A stretch of 7,863 nucleotides of DNA from JAVBQU01 sp031548675 (GCA_031548675.1 JAVBQU010000144.1:1-7863); one strand, 5' to 3'; numbered from the stretch's first letter, positions 1-6,895 are shown. The notes: generated by a model from the letters alone, not told the origin. Numbers and translations are program-made.

Positions 1-75
1 GGTATATCCGTTGTATGCTATTGCAAATATGAAGCAATAACCGAAAAGTTTGGTTTTGATTTTTGAAATTTTCAT
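1..75 (-). CDS. Possible 5' end of a divergent exported protein (partial)
   Basis: Read on the minus strand from an ATG at 75-73, 25 codons stay open to the window edge. They encode a peptide beginning MKISKIKTK followed by a hydrophobic run (LFGYCFIFAIAY), the layout of a signal peptide with a lysine-rich n-region. Another in-frame ATG at 108-106 would add MRFSKIKGKIA, but it lies only two bases from the palindrome at 111-145, so the ATG at 75 is the better start. No Shine-Dalgarno is visible. The alternative is that the left neighbour is a plus-strand gene ending at TAA 38-40 or TGA 64-66; both frames are open from the window edge, so orientation is not settled. Function unknown. Confidence 0.42.
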   Translation of the reverse strand, partial: MKISKIKTKLFGYCFIFAIAYNGYT

Positions 76-108
76 GGCAATCTTGCCTTTGATTTTTGAA
101 AAACGCAT
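43..108 (-). repeat. 33-bp imperfect tandem duplication including a start codon
   Basis: The 14-mer TTTGATTTTTGAAA occurs at 55-68 and again at 88-101, exactly 33 bases apart. Each copy is followed by CAT (73-75 and 106-108), so on the minus strand there are two in-frame ATGs that begin similar peptides, MKISKIK and MRFSKIK. This looks like a small tandem duplication of the first eleven codons of the possible divergent gene, now partly diverged. Confidence 0.5.
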
Positions 109-110
109 GA

Positions 111-145
111 TAGTTACGGGGTGACTTCAAGTTACCCCGTAACTA
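111..145. repeat. 35-bp near-perfect palindrome (hairpin or operator candidate)
   Basis: The arms TAGTTACGGGGT (111-122) and ACCCCGTAACTA (134-145) are perfect inverted repeats. The interior (123-133) continues the symmetry, ACTT-C-AAGT, with a single G/T mismatch, so the whole 35 bp is symmetric about base 128. As RNA it would form a long, strong hairpin. It sits in the upstream region of the 200-1321 gene. On the plus strand it is followed by AAACAAAATAATT, with no T-tract. On the minus strand a T5 run begins about eight bases past the stem. A terminator, a regulator-binding palindrome and a dispersed repeat are all possible; the symmetry itself is certain. Confidence 0.75.
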
Positions 146-199
146 AACAAAATAATTAAACAACTCAATAGTTCAACAACTCCACAACAAACCAACCCT

Positions 200-460
200 A
201 TGAAACCCCGAAACATCTTTTTACTTATAACCTATTGCCTATTACAGTTTTCCTGTACAAGCAACACCACATCTGTGGAACGGGCTTTTTACTATTGGAA
301 AAGCAGGGAATATGATTTGAACGACAAAGAACTCAAACAAATACAAGAGTTACAAATCCAAAAACTGTATGTCAAATTCTTCGAAATAGAAAAAGACCCT
401 GTATTCAACAACAAACCTGTATCAAAATCTTATTTGCGGATAAGATATAATTACGATTAG
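200..460 (+). CDS. N-terminal fragment of the split lipoprotein (86 aa)
   Basis: This open segment encodes a lipoprotein signal peptide with a hydrophobic core and the cysteine at residue 19 preceded by QFS. That is a loose lipobox of the kind common in Bacteroidota. The first barrel-strand motifs, FYYWKS and KLYVKFF, follow. It ends at TAG 458-460, before any of the putative active-site motifs. The leader at 146-199 is A/C-rich with no Shine-Dalgarno, and I found no good match to the Bacteroidota -7 element TAnnTTTG. If translated alone it would be a short lipid-anchored stub, probably without the barrel's activity. The start is clear because the signal peptide begins at this ATG, as it does in the paralog. 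Confidence 0.55.
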   Translation: MKPRNIFLLITYCLLQFSCTSNTTSVERAFYYWKSREYDLNDKELKQIQELQIQKLYVKFFEIEKDPVFNNKPVSKSYLRIRYNYD

Positions 461-469
461 TGGGAGGAA

Positions 470-1321
470 GTGAAAGACAGTAACGGAAGTTCTCATTACC
501 ATTCTGTTCCCAATCCCGAACTCAATGCAATTATGGATAACATTGAAATTATTCCCACTATATATATCAAAAATGAAGTATTGCTAAATGTTTCTCAAGA
601 TATTGTGGATACCTTAGCCGATAATATCCTGTTTTTTATAGATAAGTTGTACAAAGACCATATAAGTGATAGAAGAAACACTTATAACGAAATTCAAATA
701 GATTGCGACTGGACGGAAAAAACCAAAGATAATTATTTTCATCTGTTGGAAATCATTAAAAAGAAAAGTTCAAAAATCATTTCGTGTACACTCAGGCTGT
801 ATCCTTACAAATATCCCGATAAAATGGGAATTCCGCCTGTGGACAAAGCTACTTTAATGTGCTACAACCTTATTCCGCCTTTATCAAAAGAAAACGAAAA
901 TTCTATTCAAAACAATCCTGAACTGGAATTGTATTTGAAAGACGCTAAAAAATATCCCATCCATCTGGATATTGCCCTGCCGGTTTATTCGTGGATATAT
1001 ATTTATCAGAATAATGAATTTAAGGGTGTTATAAATTGGGATACTACACAGATTAAAATGTCGTCTTTAAAATCTATCAAACCTTTTTGGTATGAGGTAC
1101 AACAAGATATTGAGATTGACGATTTTTACCTGCGTAAAGGCGACAAAATCAAGTTGGAAGAAACCACTTCCGAAGAAACCACAAAAAGTATTGCATTGTT
1201 AAAAGAATACATCCGCTTTGATAAGCAAACAACCATTTCGTTATTTCATTTAGACAGTAAAAATATTCAACAATACGATTATGAAACGCTTAATTCTTTC
1301 TATACTAATTTTAGTAAATAG
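470..1321 (+). CDS. C-terminal fragment of the split lipoprotein (up to 283 aa)
   Basis: This is the same frame continuing after the TAG. If translated separately it could start at GTG 470 or, more plausibly, at the in-frame ATG 533. Neither start gives a signal peptide, so an independently made product would stay in the cytoplasm, unlike the paralog; this argues that the segment is the tail of one broken gene. GGGAGG at 462-467 resembles a Shine-Dalgarno but is only two bases from the GTG. The fragment holds the conserved core, IQIDCDWTE, GIPPV, LMCY, ALPVYSW and VQQD. Near the C-terminus, GAAGAAACCAC is repeated at 1157 and 1172 (protein EETTSEETT), a small 15-base tandem duplication. The last 41 bases overlap the next gene. 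Confidence 0.55.
   Translation: MKDSNGSSHYHSVPNPELNAIMDNIEIIPTIYIKNEVLLNVSQDIVDTLADNILFFIDKLYKDHISDRRNTYNEIQIDCDWTEKTKDNYFHLLEIIKKKSSKIISCTLRLYPYKYPDKMGIPPVDKATLMCYNLIPPLSKENENSIQNNPELELYLKDAKKYPIHLDIALPVYSWIYIYQNNEFKGVINWDTTQIKMSSLKSIKPFWYEVQQDIEIDDFYLRKGDKIKLEETTSEETTKSIALLKEYIRFDKQTTISLFHLDSKNIQQYDYETLNSFYTNFSK
1281..1321 (+). other. 41-base gene overlap suggesting translational coupling
   Basis: The ATG of the 791-residue protein (1281) lies inside the last codons of the lipoprotein frame, which stops at 1319-1321 in a different frame. The bases therefore encode both a lipoprotein C-terminus and the next protein's signal peptide. Overlaps like this usually indicate co-transcription and coupled translation. 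Here the upstream stop at 458 could uncouple or lower expression of the downstream gene. Confidence 0.75.
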
Positions 1322-3656
1322 TATCTGCATTCCGGCTTACGCCTGCGGACCTTATTATCCTTACGGAGATGAGGTTCGGTTTAATCTGTTAAATCCCAGA
1401 AGTTTTAACTTAAACGATTATTCCCTATTTAATTATACTGCTAATATTTATTCTTATAATTACGATAATGATGATTATCAAATAAATGCTGATGGATATA
1501 AATCGGGGTTGCAGGCAAATTTGCTGCTGTGGCAAAAACGCTGTCAAGGAAAACCTTCGCTCGATGATATTCACGAAGCCGTTTATACTAAAGACCAAAT
1601 TACAGCCGATATAAAAGACGAAAACAGTTTTATTCAATACCTTTCTGTAAATAAAGATATTGAAGCTATTAAATATTTGAACTTTGCCAAACAATGCGAA
1701 CCTTTTAATAGTATTTTGGACGACCCTTGGGAACGCCGCGAAGTGGTTAAAATTCCCAAGCGAGAACAATTAATTAAGCAAGCCGAATCGGAAATCAAAC
1801 GGCTTAAAGACGAAGACCTCAAATGCCGTTATGCTTTTTTAGCCATCCGTTTGGCTTATTATAACGGCGATAGTGAAATTATTCAAAGACTCTATAAGGC
1901 CGTTTATGAGAAATCCAAAACTCAAAATATTGTTTATTACTGGAGTACTTATTTTTACTGCCTTACACTTGAAGATGACACATATAAAAATTATCTTTTG
2001 GCACAGGTATTTGTCAATGCTCCCGACAAGCGTTTTGTAGTTTGCCAAAACACCGACCGAAAAATTCCGATAGAAGATGTATTGGAAAAAGCGGCGAATG
2101 CTCAAGAAAAATCATGGATAGAATTGCTATATGCTGTCCGCAATCCTGCTAAAGGCTTGGATGTTTTGCAGAAAATATACACCCAATCACCTAATTTCGA
2201 TGGATTGGATTTTTTACTCCTCAGGGAAGTAAGCAAACTGGAAGACTGGATTTGTACACCGTACTACACCGAATTGGGACCTGCACTGCATTACGGAGAA
2301 TATTCTTTCGGGTGGAACGACGACCCAAGTAAAGATAATGCAAACATTATGCTGCAAAGAATTGAGGAAGACCGAAAGTATGCCCGTCAAGTTATGGATT
2401 TTATCAATAAAGCCGATTTCAAAAAGGTACATGATCCTGCACTTTGGCAAACGGCAAAAGTTTATCTTTTGTTTATGGCTGGCGACTATGCTTCGGTTTT
2501 GAATGAAATACATTCGCCTTATCTCAAAACTTTAAATCCTGAAGGGCTTGCTTTTATCGCAAAATTGGAGGCTTTAACGCTCACAGCCAATCAAAAACCG
2601 AATGAAGCCGTTATTTTACCTTCTGTAAAAACCGCATTGATGAAATATGATACTGATTCGAGATTCATTTTTGCCGTTGGGCGTGAATTGGAATTTAAAA
2701 ACAATACCACTGATGCGGCTTTGCTATATTCTAAGAAAAACAAAAAAGGCGAAGAATATCCTGATTGGGATTGGGATAACGGAATTTATTGGCGTACCAA
2801 ACTAAGACACTGTACCTTGTATGCCGATTTTTATACCGGTTACTTTTTCTATATGGATGCTCAATATACACCTGAACAAGTTGAAAAACTGATTTCGGAT
2901 ATTAAAGCAAATGCTTCGAAACAAGATGCTTTTTCTAAATGGAAATATGGACGGATTACCTCTAAGATTGATAGATTATATGATTTGTTGGGAACTAAAT
3001 ATATGCGTCAGGATGAATTAAATAATGCCTTGCAAGCCTTCAAAGCTGTAAACGATACTTTATGGAATTCAAGCGTTTATCCTTACAAAGAATATTTGGC
3101 TGCTAATCCGTTTTACACCAATTTTTACAATGAACACAGCAAAACAGCCGCCGACACGGTCAGCTATAACAAATACGAGTTGGTAGCGAAAATACTGGAA
3201 TATTTGAAAAAAGCCGAAAATCCGCAAAATCCCGACCGCGATTACTATTATTTCTTGGTGGGAAATGCGTATTTCAATATGACGCAATATGGTAATTCAT
3301 GGTTGATGAAACGTTATTACTGGACAGGGAATGCAACACCTACTTTATTGGAAGATGATGATGATTACTTTGGCTGCTTACATGCTCAAAAATATTATCA
3401 GAAAGCCCATGAAACGGCTAAAAACAAAAAATTTGCTGCTCTATGCCTCCGTATGGCTGGGCGTTGCGAAAAATACAACATTGCATATCAATATTCTCTT
3501 ACTTTATCTACAAACGATTATAGTGAGAAAGAAATAAACAGGCGTTTAAACAAAAATAAATACTATAAACAATTAGCTCGTGAATATCCTGATGATTATG
3601 ACGATTTAATCAGCAATTGCGAATCGTTTACGGCATATTTTCAGGCACGAAAATAA
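1281..3656 (+). CDS. Exported 791-aa helical-repeat protein, function unknown
   Basis: The N-terminus is a signal peptide: MKR, a hydrophobic stretch, then AYA before Cys22. Type I cleavage after Ala21 is likely. Tyr at -2 makes a lipoprotein less likely but not excluded. The mature protein opens with CGPYYPYG-x-x-VRF, which I recall as the hallmark of a large Bacteroidota family of uncharacterised exported proteins. The rest is mostly predicted helix: REVSKLEDW at 315-323, a TPR-like helix pair around 575-590 (DELNNALQAFKAV), and an aromatic segment at 654-674 containing GNAYFNMTQYGNSW. An acidic patch (EDDDD, 691-695) and another helical pair with AHETAKNKKFAALCLRMAG follow. The layout suggests a periplasmic or surface scaffold that binds other proteins. 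It is intact although its coupled upstream partner is broken. No enzymatic motif is visible. Confidence 0.88.
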   Translation: MKRLILSILILVNSICIPAYACGPYYPYGDEVRFNLLNPRSFNLNDYSLFNYTANIYSYNYDNDDYQINADGYKSGLQANLLLWQKRCQGKPSLDDIHEAVYTKDQITADIKDENSFIQYLSVNKDIEAIKYLNFAKQCEPFNSILDDPWERREVVKIPKREQLIKQAESEIKRLKDEDLKCRYAFLAIRLAYYNGDSEIIQRLYKAVYEKSKTQNIVYYWSTYFYCLTLEDDTYKNYLLAQVFVNAPDKRFVVCQNTDRKIPIEDVLEKAANAQEKSWIELLYAVRNPAKGLDVLQKIYTQSPNFDGLDFLLLREVSKLEDWICTPYYTELGPALHYGEYSFGWNDDPSKDNANIMLQRIEEDRKYARQVMDFINKADFKKVHDPALWQTAKVYLLFMAGDYASVLNEIHSPYLKTLNPEGLAFIAKLEALTLTANQKPNEAVILPSVKTALMKYDTDSRFIFAVGRELEFKNNTTDAALLYSKKNKKGEEYPDWDWDNGIYWRTKLRHCTLYADFYTGYFFYMDAQYTPEQVEKLISDIKANASKQDAFSKWKYGRITSKIDRLYDLLGTKYMRQDELNNALQAFKAVNDTLWNSSVYPYKEYLAANPFYTNFYNEHSKTAADTVSYNKYELVAKILEYLKKAENPQNPDRDYYYFLVGNAYFNMTQYGNSWLMKRYYWTGNATPTLLEDDDDYFGCLHAQKYYQKAHETAKNKKFAALCLRMAGRCEKYNIAYQYSLTLSTNDYSEKEINRRLNKNKYYKQLAREYPDDYDDLISNCESFTAYFQARK

Positions 3657-3752
3657 GGACTACCGAACTGCTTTCAAGTTCTATCAAACAGAGCTTTTTA
3701 AAGCAAAAGGAAATTATATAAAAATACGAACTTCTATTGATAAAAAATAAAT
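3657..3752 (+). other. Intergenic gap with a short unassigned open frame
   Basis: This 96-base gap separates the helical-repeat gene from the small lipoprotein gene. In the +1 frame relative to the upstream gene, bases 3610-3750 are open and the part after the stop reads KDYRTAFKFYQTELF and onward to TAA 3748-3750. It has a protein-like composition but no start of its own. It may be a remnant of a longer C-terminus or of a lost gene, or chance. No convincing terminator is present: GCTTTTTAAAGC leaves only a two-base loop. No TAnnTTTG promoter element is visible. Confidence 0.35.
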
Positions 3753-4313
3753 ATGAGAAAATCCGTATTAATATTAGCATTAATTATAACTATTATCGGT
3801 TGTGAAAGAAATAACCAAAAGAAAGATGCTTCAAACAAAATAAATTCAATAGAAAATCAATACGTTAGCAAGTTGTTAGACAGCAATAAAATTGAAACAA
3901 AGAAAATTGGAGATTATATATCTGATACAATAGATTATTTTTGGTATGCAAAGCAGAATGATTCAGCAAGTTACTGGGTAAGAATTGTTTTTCAGAAGGA
4001 ATTTGCGGTTTATCAATTTCATGGTCAGTGTTTATATTGGTTTTTTACAAATCATTATTATACGGGTACCGATAAAATTGAACTATTATGGTCATATAAA
4101 ACAGATTGTTTATTAGAAATGGACTTTTTAAAAAAATCAAATGGAATAAAAAGATATCCGAAACAGGGAGATGCTTTTTGTGAATATAAATTAGTAAATG
4201 ATTCTGTAATTGAGGTAAAATATAAATTTCCTGAATGGATAAAAAAAATAAATGAAATGGAAAAAGATTCAATATTTCCCCAATATTTTTATTTAGAAAA
4301 AGAAGGCATCTAG
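3753..4313 (+). CDS. Small aromatic-rich lipoprotein, function unknown (186 aa)
   Basis: A textbook lipoprotein signal peptide, MRKSVLILALIITIIGC, places the lipobox IIGC at residues 14-17, so the mature protein starts at Cys17. A short Lys/Asn-rich tether follows, then a globular part rich in Trp, Tyr and Phe, probably mostly beta-strand, with segments such as QFHGQCLYWFF, LLWSYKTDC and DSIFPQYFYLE near the end. Three cysteines lie beyond the anchor, in the motifs GQC, KTDC and AFC. I cannot assign a family with a known role, and no catalytic motif is evident. It is 96 bases downstream of the helical-repeat gene and 60 bases upstream of the next start, in the same direction, so it may be co-transcribed. 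The gene is very AT-rich, about 20-28% GC in the 60-base lines I counted. It ends in TAG. Confidence 0.85.
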   Translation: MRKSVLILALIITIIGCERNNQKKDASNKINSIENQYVSKLLDSNKIETKKIGDYISDTIDYFWYAKQNDSASYWVRIVFQKEFAVYQFHGQCLYWFFTNHYYTGTDKIELLWSYKTDCLLEMDFLKKSNGIKRYPKQGDAFCEYKLVNDSVIEVKYKFPEWIKKINEMEKDSIFPQYFYLEKEGI

Positions 4314-4373
4314 CAGCCCATTCTATTGAAATTGTCTAAAACATCTATCATATCCAATCTAAAAAATATGGCA

Positions 4374-6131
4374 ATGAAAAAAAAATCTTTTATAATACTT
4401 CTTCTGCTCTTAGTAAATAATACTTTCAGCCAAAAACCGGAAAGTATTGATAAACTGATTGCAGAAACCAATCGGTATTTGAAGATTTATGATGAACTCA
4501 ATAATCTAAGTTATGAATTTCTTCTGACAGATGATTATAGTAATACATTTTATAGCTTGTACGAATTAGGACTTACTCAAAAAGACATAAAAGAATATAC
4601 AGTAAAAAAGGATACCACATTGAGCTATCAAGATTCTATAAATCTTGATAATGCTTTTTCTTTTACACGTTGGAAAATTATAATAAATCTAACCGAAATT
4701 ATTACTCATAGAAACTTCATAGGAAATAATCTAACACAACTACAAGTAACATCAAATCTTCGCATCATCAAATCAGAAGATAGTAAATTCTACAATTTTG
4801 TATTATTAGACTGTAATCGATGGGGTTGTTGGACAGATACTTCAATGATATTTTATGTTGATTATAAGAAAAATATTGTAATACCGGTTCAAGATTCAAT
4901 TTTTAACAAAGATGGTTATACAAGCATTGATACTTTTGAAACATTAGAAGGCGTTAAATATTTGTTTCAAGGGAATACCCCTGAATGCAGACGATGTGAT
5001 ATTGAAAATTATATTATGCTTGTAAAAATACAAAATGACGCTTTTGTGAAAGATTTTGCTTCTTCATTAACCCAGCCTACTTATTTTGAGAATAATGGAG
5101 CTGGTTGTAGAGGAGAGCTCCGGTATAATAATGATAACAATATTAGAACAATTTCTGTAATTTACACAACTTACGACACTACTGATAATTGCAGTTGTGG
5201 GAATTCAGAAAAATATGTTACTCTATATCCATGGGATGAAGAAAAAGACCTCTCAAATGCTCCATTTAATTCGTGTGAATGTGTGTTTACTTTCAACGGA
5301 AAAACCTTTGAACCTACCAAATCGTGTTGGGAAAGACTGAAAGAAGAGAATACAAGCGATAATTCCATACCAGAAGTACAAGTTGAAAATACAGAAACAG
5401 ATGTAGCATTTGATCAGAAATATTTTGGTTTTCATGTGGGCAAGCAGTACCCTATCATTCAGGAATATCCTTTCATTGCCGATACCGCATTGTTTCTGAA
5501 AAAATTGATTGATGCAAATCAAGTGAGAATTGACGGAACGATTACACACTACAAAAAAATCAAACTGTATGGTTCGAACAATAATTTTATCCTTTTAGAA
5601 TACAACTATCATGATGGTGCAATGGCATCTTATCCGTGGAAATTTCAATTTTTGTTCACGGTACAAGGAAAATTACTTGCTGTTCTTGATGCCAGTCGTT
5701 TTGAACTGTTGAATGTATTTCCCAAACAGAACCCGTTGCTATTAGCAGTTTTTGTTACAGGCAAAGGAAACGGCTGCCATGCCTTATACAAGATTTCTTC
5801 TGATACGCTCGAAAATGTGTACGACGGATTTTCGGCTTATTTTCCACGAACCTACGATGAGCACAGCGATAAGCATGTGAATGAACCATACGAGCTGAAC
5901 CGGACGGTAAAAGATATAAATAAAGATGGATATAACGATTTGATTTTTTCAGGAAACATTATCTATAATCAAAATGATGATGTTTCGGAGAATCCGAGCA
6001 GTAACATCCGTATCCCTGTCAAATACATTTTTTTGTATAACCCCAAAACCAGACATTTTGAAGAAAAGGAAGATTATTCAAAAAAATATCTTCCACTCGA
6101 CGAAGGAATTTATCCATTACCTGAAAAATAA
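4374..6131 (+). CDS. Two-part secreted protein: Cys-rich N-half and calcium-loop C-half (585 aa)
   Basis: I chose ATG 4374 because it begins a clean signal peptide (MKKKSFIILLLLL, with likely cleavage before Gln20 in FSQ). ATG 4368 adds two residues. An upstream TTG at 4326 would place 16 residues ahead of the signal peptide and is unlikely. Residues 20-318 form a probable beta-rich region with ten cysteines, mostly paired: C147/C152, C205/C208, C245, C273/C275, C301/C303 and C318. A polar linker (about 319-345) follows. The C-terminal part (about 346-585) contains GKQYPIIQEYPF, HYKKIKLYGS, an MASYPWKFQFLF segment and an Asp-rich loop D514-x-N516-x-D518-G-x-x-D522. That loop resembles the calcium-binding loop of FG-GAP/VCBS repeats. 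I recall this C-terminal part as a Bacteroidota protein family of unknown function. The next gene starts eight bases after its stop. Confidence 0.85.
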   Translation: MKKKSFIILLLLLVNNTFSQKPESIDKLIAETNRYLKIYDELNNLSYEFLLTDDYSNTFYSLYELGLTQKDIKEYTVKKDTTLSYQDSINLDNAFSFTRWKIIINLTEIITHRNFIGNNLTQLQVTSNLRIIKSEDSKFYNFVLLDCNRWGCWTDTSMIFYVDYKKNIVIPVQDSIFNKDGYTSIDTFETLEGVKYLFQGNTPECRRCDIENYIMLVKIQNDAFVKDFASSLTQPTYFENNGAGCRGELRYNNDNNIRTISVIYTTYDTTDNCSCGNSEKYVTLYPWDEEKDLSNAPFNSCECVFTFNGKTFEPTKSCWERLKEENTSDNSIPEVQVENTETDVAFDQKYFGFHVGKQYPIIQEYPFIADTALFLKKLIDANQVRIDGTITHYKKIKLYGSNNNFILLEYNYHDGAMASYPWKFQFLFTVQGKLLAVLDASRFELLNVFPKQNPLLLAVFVTGKGNGCHALYKISSDTLENVYDGFSAYFPRTYDEHSDKHVNEPYELNRTVKDINKDGYNDLIFSGNIIYNQNDDVSENPSSNIRIPVKYIFLYNPKTRHFEEKEDYSKKYLPLDEGIYPLPEK

Positions 6132-6139
6132 AATTTGAT

Positions 6140-6895
6140 ATGAAATATATAATCAAACTTATCTTTTGCCTTGTTCTGTTATGTTGCGAAAATGCAGCGA
6201 TGGCACAAGAAAATAATACAACCAAAAAAAAATTAAACGTACAAATCATGCTACCTGCCATGTATAGGGGAAGCGAGCTGTCCGATTTCAATGATATGCT
6301 TTCGGGTGGATGGTGCGATTTTTACCAAGATTTGGATACAAAGAAATATTTCTTAAAAAAAGCCGAAGTCCAAATAGAGAAAGCTTATGACGATTGTCTT
6401 CAAGATTCAGCCACAATCATCAGATCTCAAAGAGATCCCCTTTTATTAATCAGCGGATTAAAAGCTCAAAAAGTAAATATCAATACCTTAATTTTAGAGA
6501 AGAAAAATATTTGGGTGGAAGAGCAAATGAGTTTTGAATTTAATAAGAAAGAATATTCGTTTCATGGAGAAGGAATAACGGTTGAAAGCAATGAAGCGTG
6601 GATAGATGGTTTCAAAACACCTCAAAGATGGGATGTTGTAAAGGATTATAAACTCTATTTATTGGAAAAGAGTTCAGGCAAAAAGCAACTATTGTTATCT
6701 ATTCCCACGTTCAATGACACATTTGTACAGATACTTTGGGTTGGCGATTTGGATAATGATGGTAAGCCCGATTTCATATTCGATACCTCTCCCGACTATG
6801 AATACAAAAGAGTCGAGCTGTTTTTGTCATCACAAGCCGACAAAGATGAAATAGTAAAAAAGGTTGGAGAATCATCTTATGATTTTTCTTGTTAA
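6140..6895 (+). CDS. Secreted 251-aa protein with an FG-GAP-like calcium loop, function unknown
   Basis: The signal peptide MKYIIKLIFCLVLLCCENAAMAQ ends in AMA before Gln23, favouring signal peptidase I. The double Cys at 15-16 is a weaker lipoprotein alternative, because the residue before the second Cys is itself Cys. The mature protein continues with VQIMLPAMYRG, a helical segment containing two cysteines, then LLLISGL and a probable beta-rich part. Near the C-terminus D203-x-D205-N-D207-G-x-x-D211, within VGDLDNDGKPDFIF, matches the calcium-binding consensus of FG-GAP/VCBS and EF-hand-like loops. The protein ends naturally in SYDFSC. Only eight bases separate it from the preceding gene, so the two are very likely co-transcribed. 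Both carry a similar Asp loop, which suggests a shared setting outside the inner membrane. It has no recognisable enzyme motif. Confidence 0.87.
   Translation: MKYIIKLIFCLVLLCCENAAMAQENNTTKKKLNVQIMLPAMYRGSELSDFNDMLSGGWCDFYQDLDTKKYFLKKAEVQIEKAYDDCLQDSATIIRSQRDPLLLISGLKAQKVNINTLILEKKNIWVEEQMSFEFNKKEYSFHGEGITVESNEAWIDGFKTPQRWDVVKDYKLYLLEKSSGKKQLLLSIPTFNDTFVQILWVGDLDNDGKPDFIFDTSPDYEYKRVELFLSSQADKDEIVKKVGESSYDFSC

Larger units (their letters stand above)
200..1321 (+). pseudogene. TIM-barrel-like lipoprotein gene (DUF3142-like) interrupted by an in-frame TAG
   Basis: One reading frame runs from ATG 200 to TAG 1319-1321, broken only by TAG at 458-460 (codon 87). The parts on either side match, in order, the intact paralog at 7010-7863: FYYWKS (30-35), KLYVKFF (55-61), EIQIDCDWTE (164-173), K-I-x-C-T-x-R, GIPPV (210-214), LMCY, and ALPVYSW (259-265). 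The alternation of predicted strands and helices and the D-x-D-W motif suggest a TIM-barrel fold like DUF3142 or glycoside-hydrolase-like proteins; this is my recollection of the family, not a search result. The product would be a 373-codon lipoprotein anchored at Cys19. The stop lies in a segment about 28 residues longer than in the paralog. TAG ends two neighbouring frames (this one and 3753-4313), so amber recoding is unlikely. Sequencing error, true inactivation or split translation remain possible. Confidence 0.8.

Noticed and set aside
458..460. Amber (TAG) recoding or pyrrolysine/suppressor readthrough
   Set aside because: TAG terminates this same frame at 1321 and the small lipoprotein gene at 4313, so TAG appears to be an ordinary stop here, and no recoding structure is evident.
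462..472. GGGAGG before GTG 470 as a true ribosome binding site for a separate downstream gene
   Set aside because: The spacing is only two bases, Bacteroidota do not rely on Shine-Dalgarno pairing, and the resulting protein would lack the signal peptide its paralog has.
1425..1769. Minus-strand open frame of 114 codons inside the helical-repeat gene
   Set aside because: It lies wholly antisense to a longer gene with a signal peptide and family motifs. Its translation is a low-complexity Ile/Asn-rich shadow with no recognisable domain.
3331..3537. Plus-strand 68-codon open frame inside the helical-repeat gene
   Set aside because: It is out of frame within the well-supported 791-codon gene and has no start context, domain or signal peptide of its own.
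3691..3706. Terminator hairpin GCTTTTTAAAGC in the gap after the helical-repeat gene
   Set aside because: The symmetric arms leave a two-base loop, the stem is mostly A-T pairs, and no T-run follows it.
4326..4373. Longer start (TTG 4326) for the two-part secreted protein
   Set aside because: It would put 16 residues before an obvious signal peptide that begins at ATG 4374. TTG starts are rare, and the extra residues show no conserved character.
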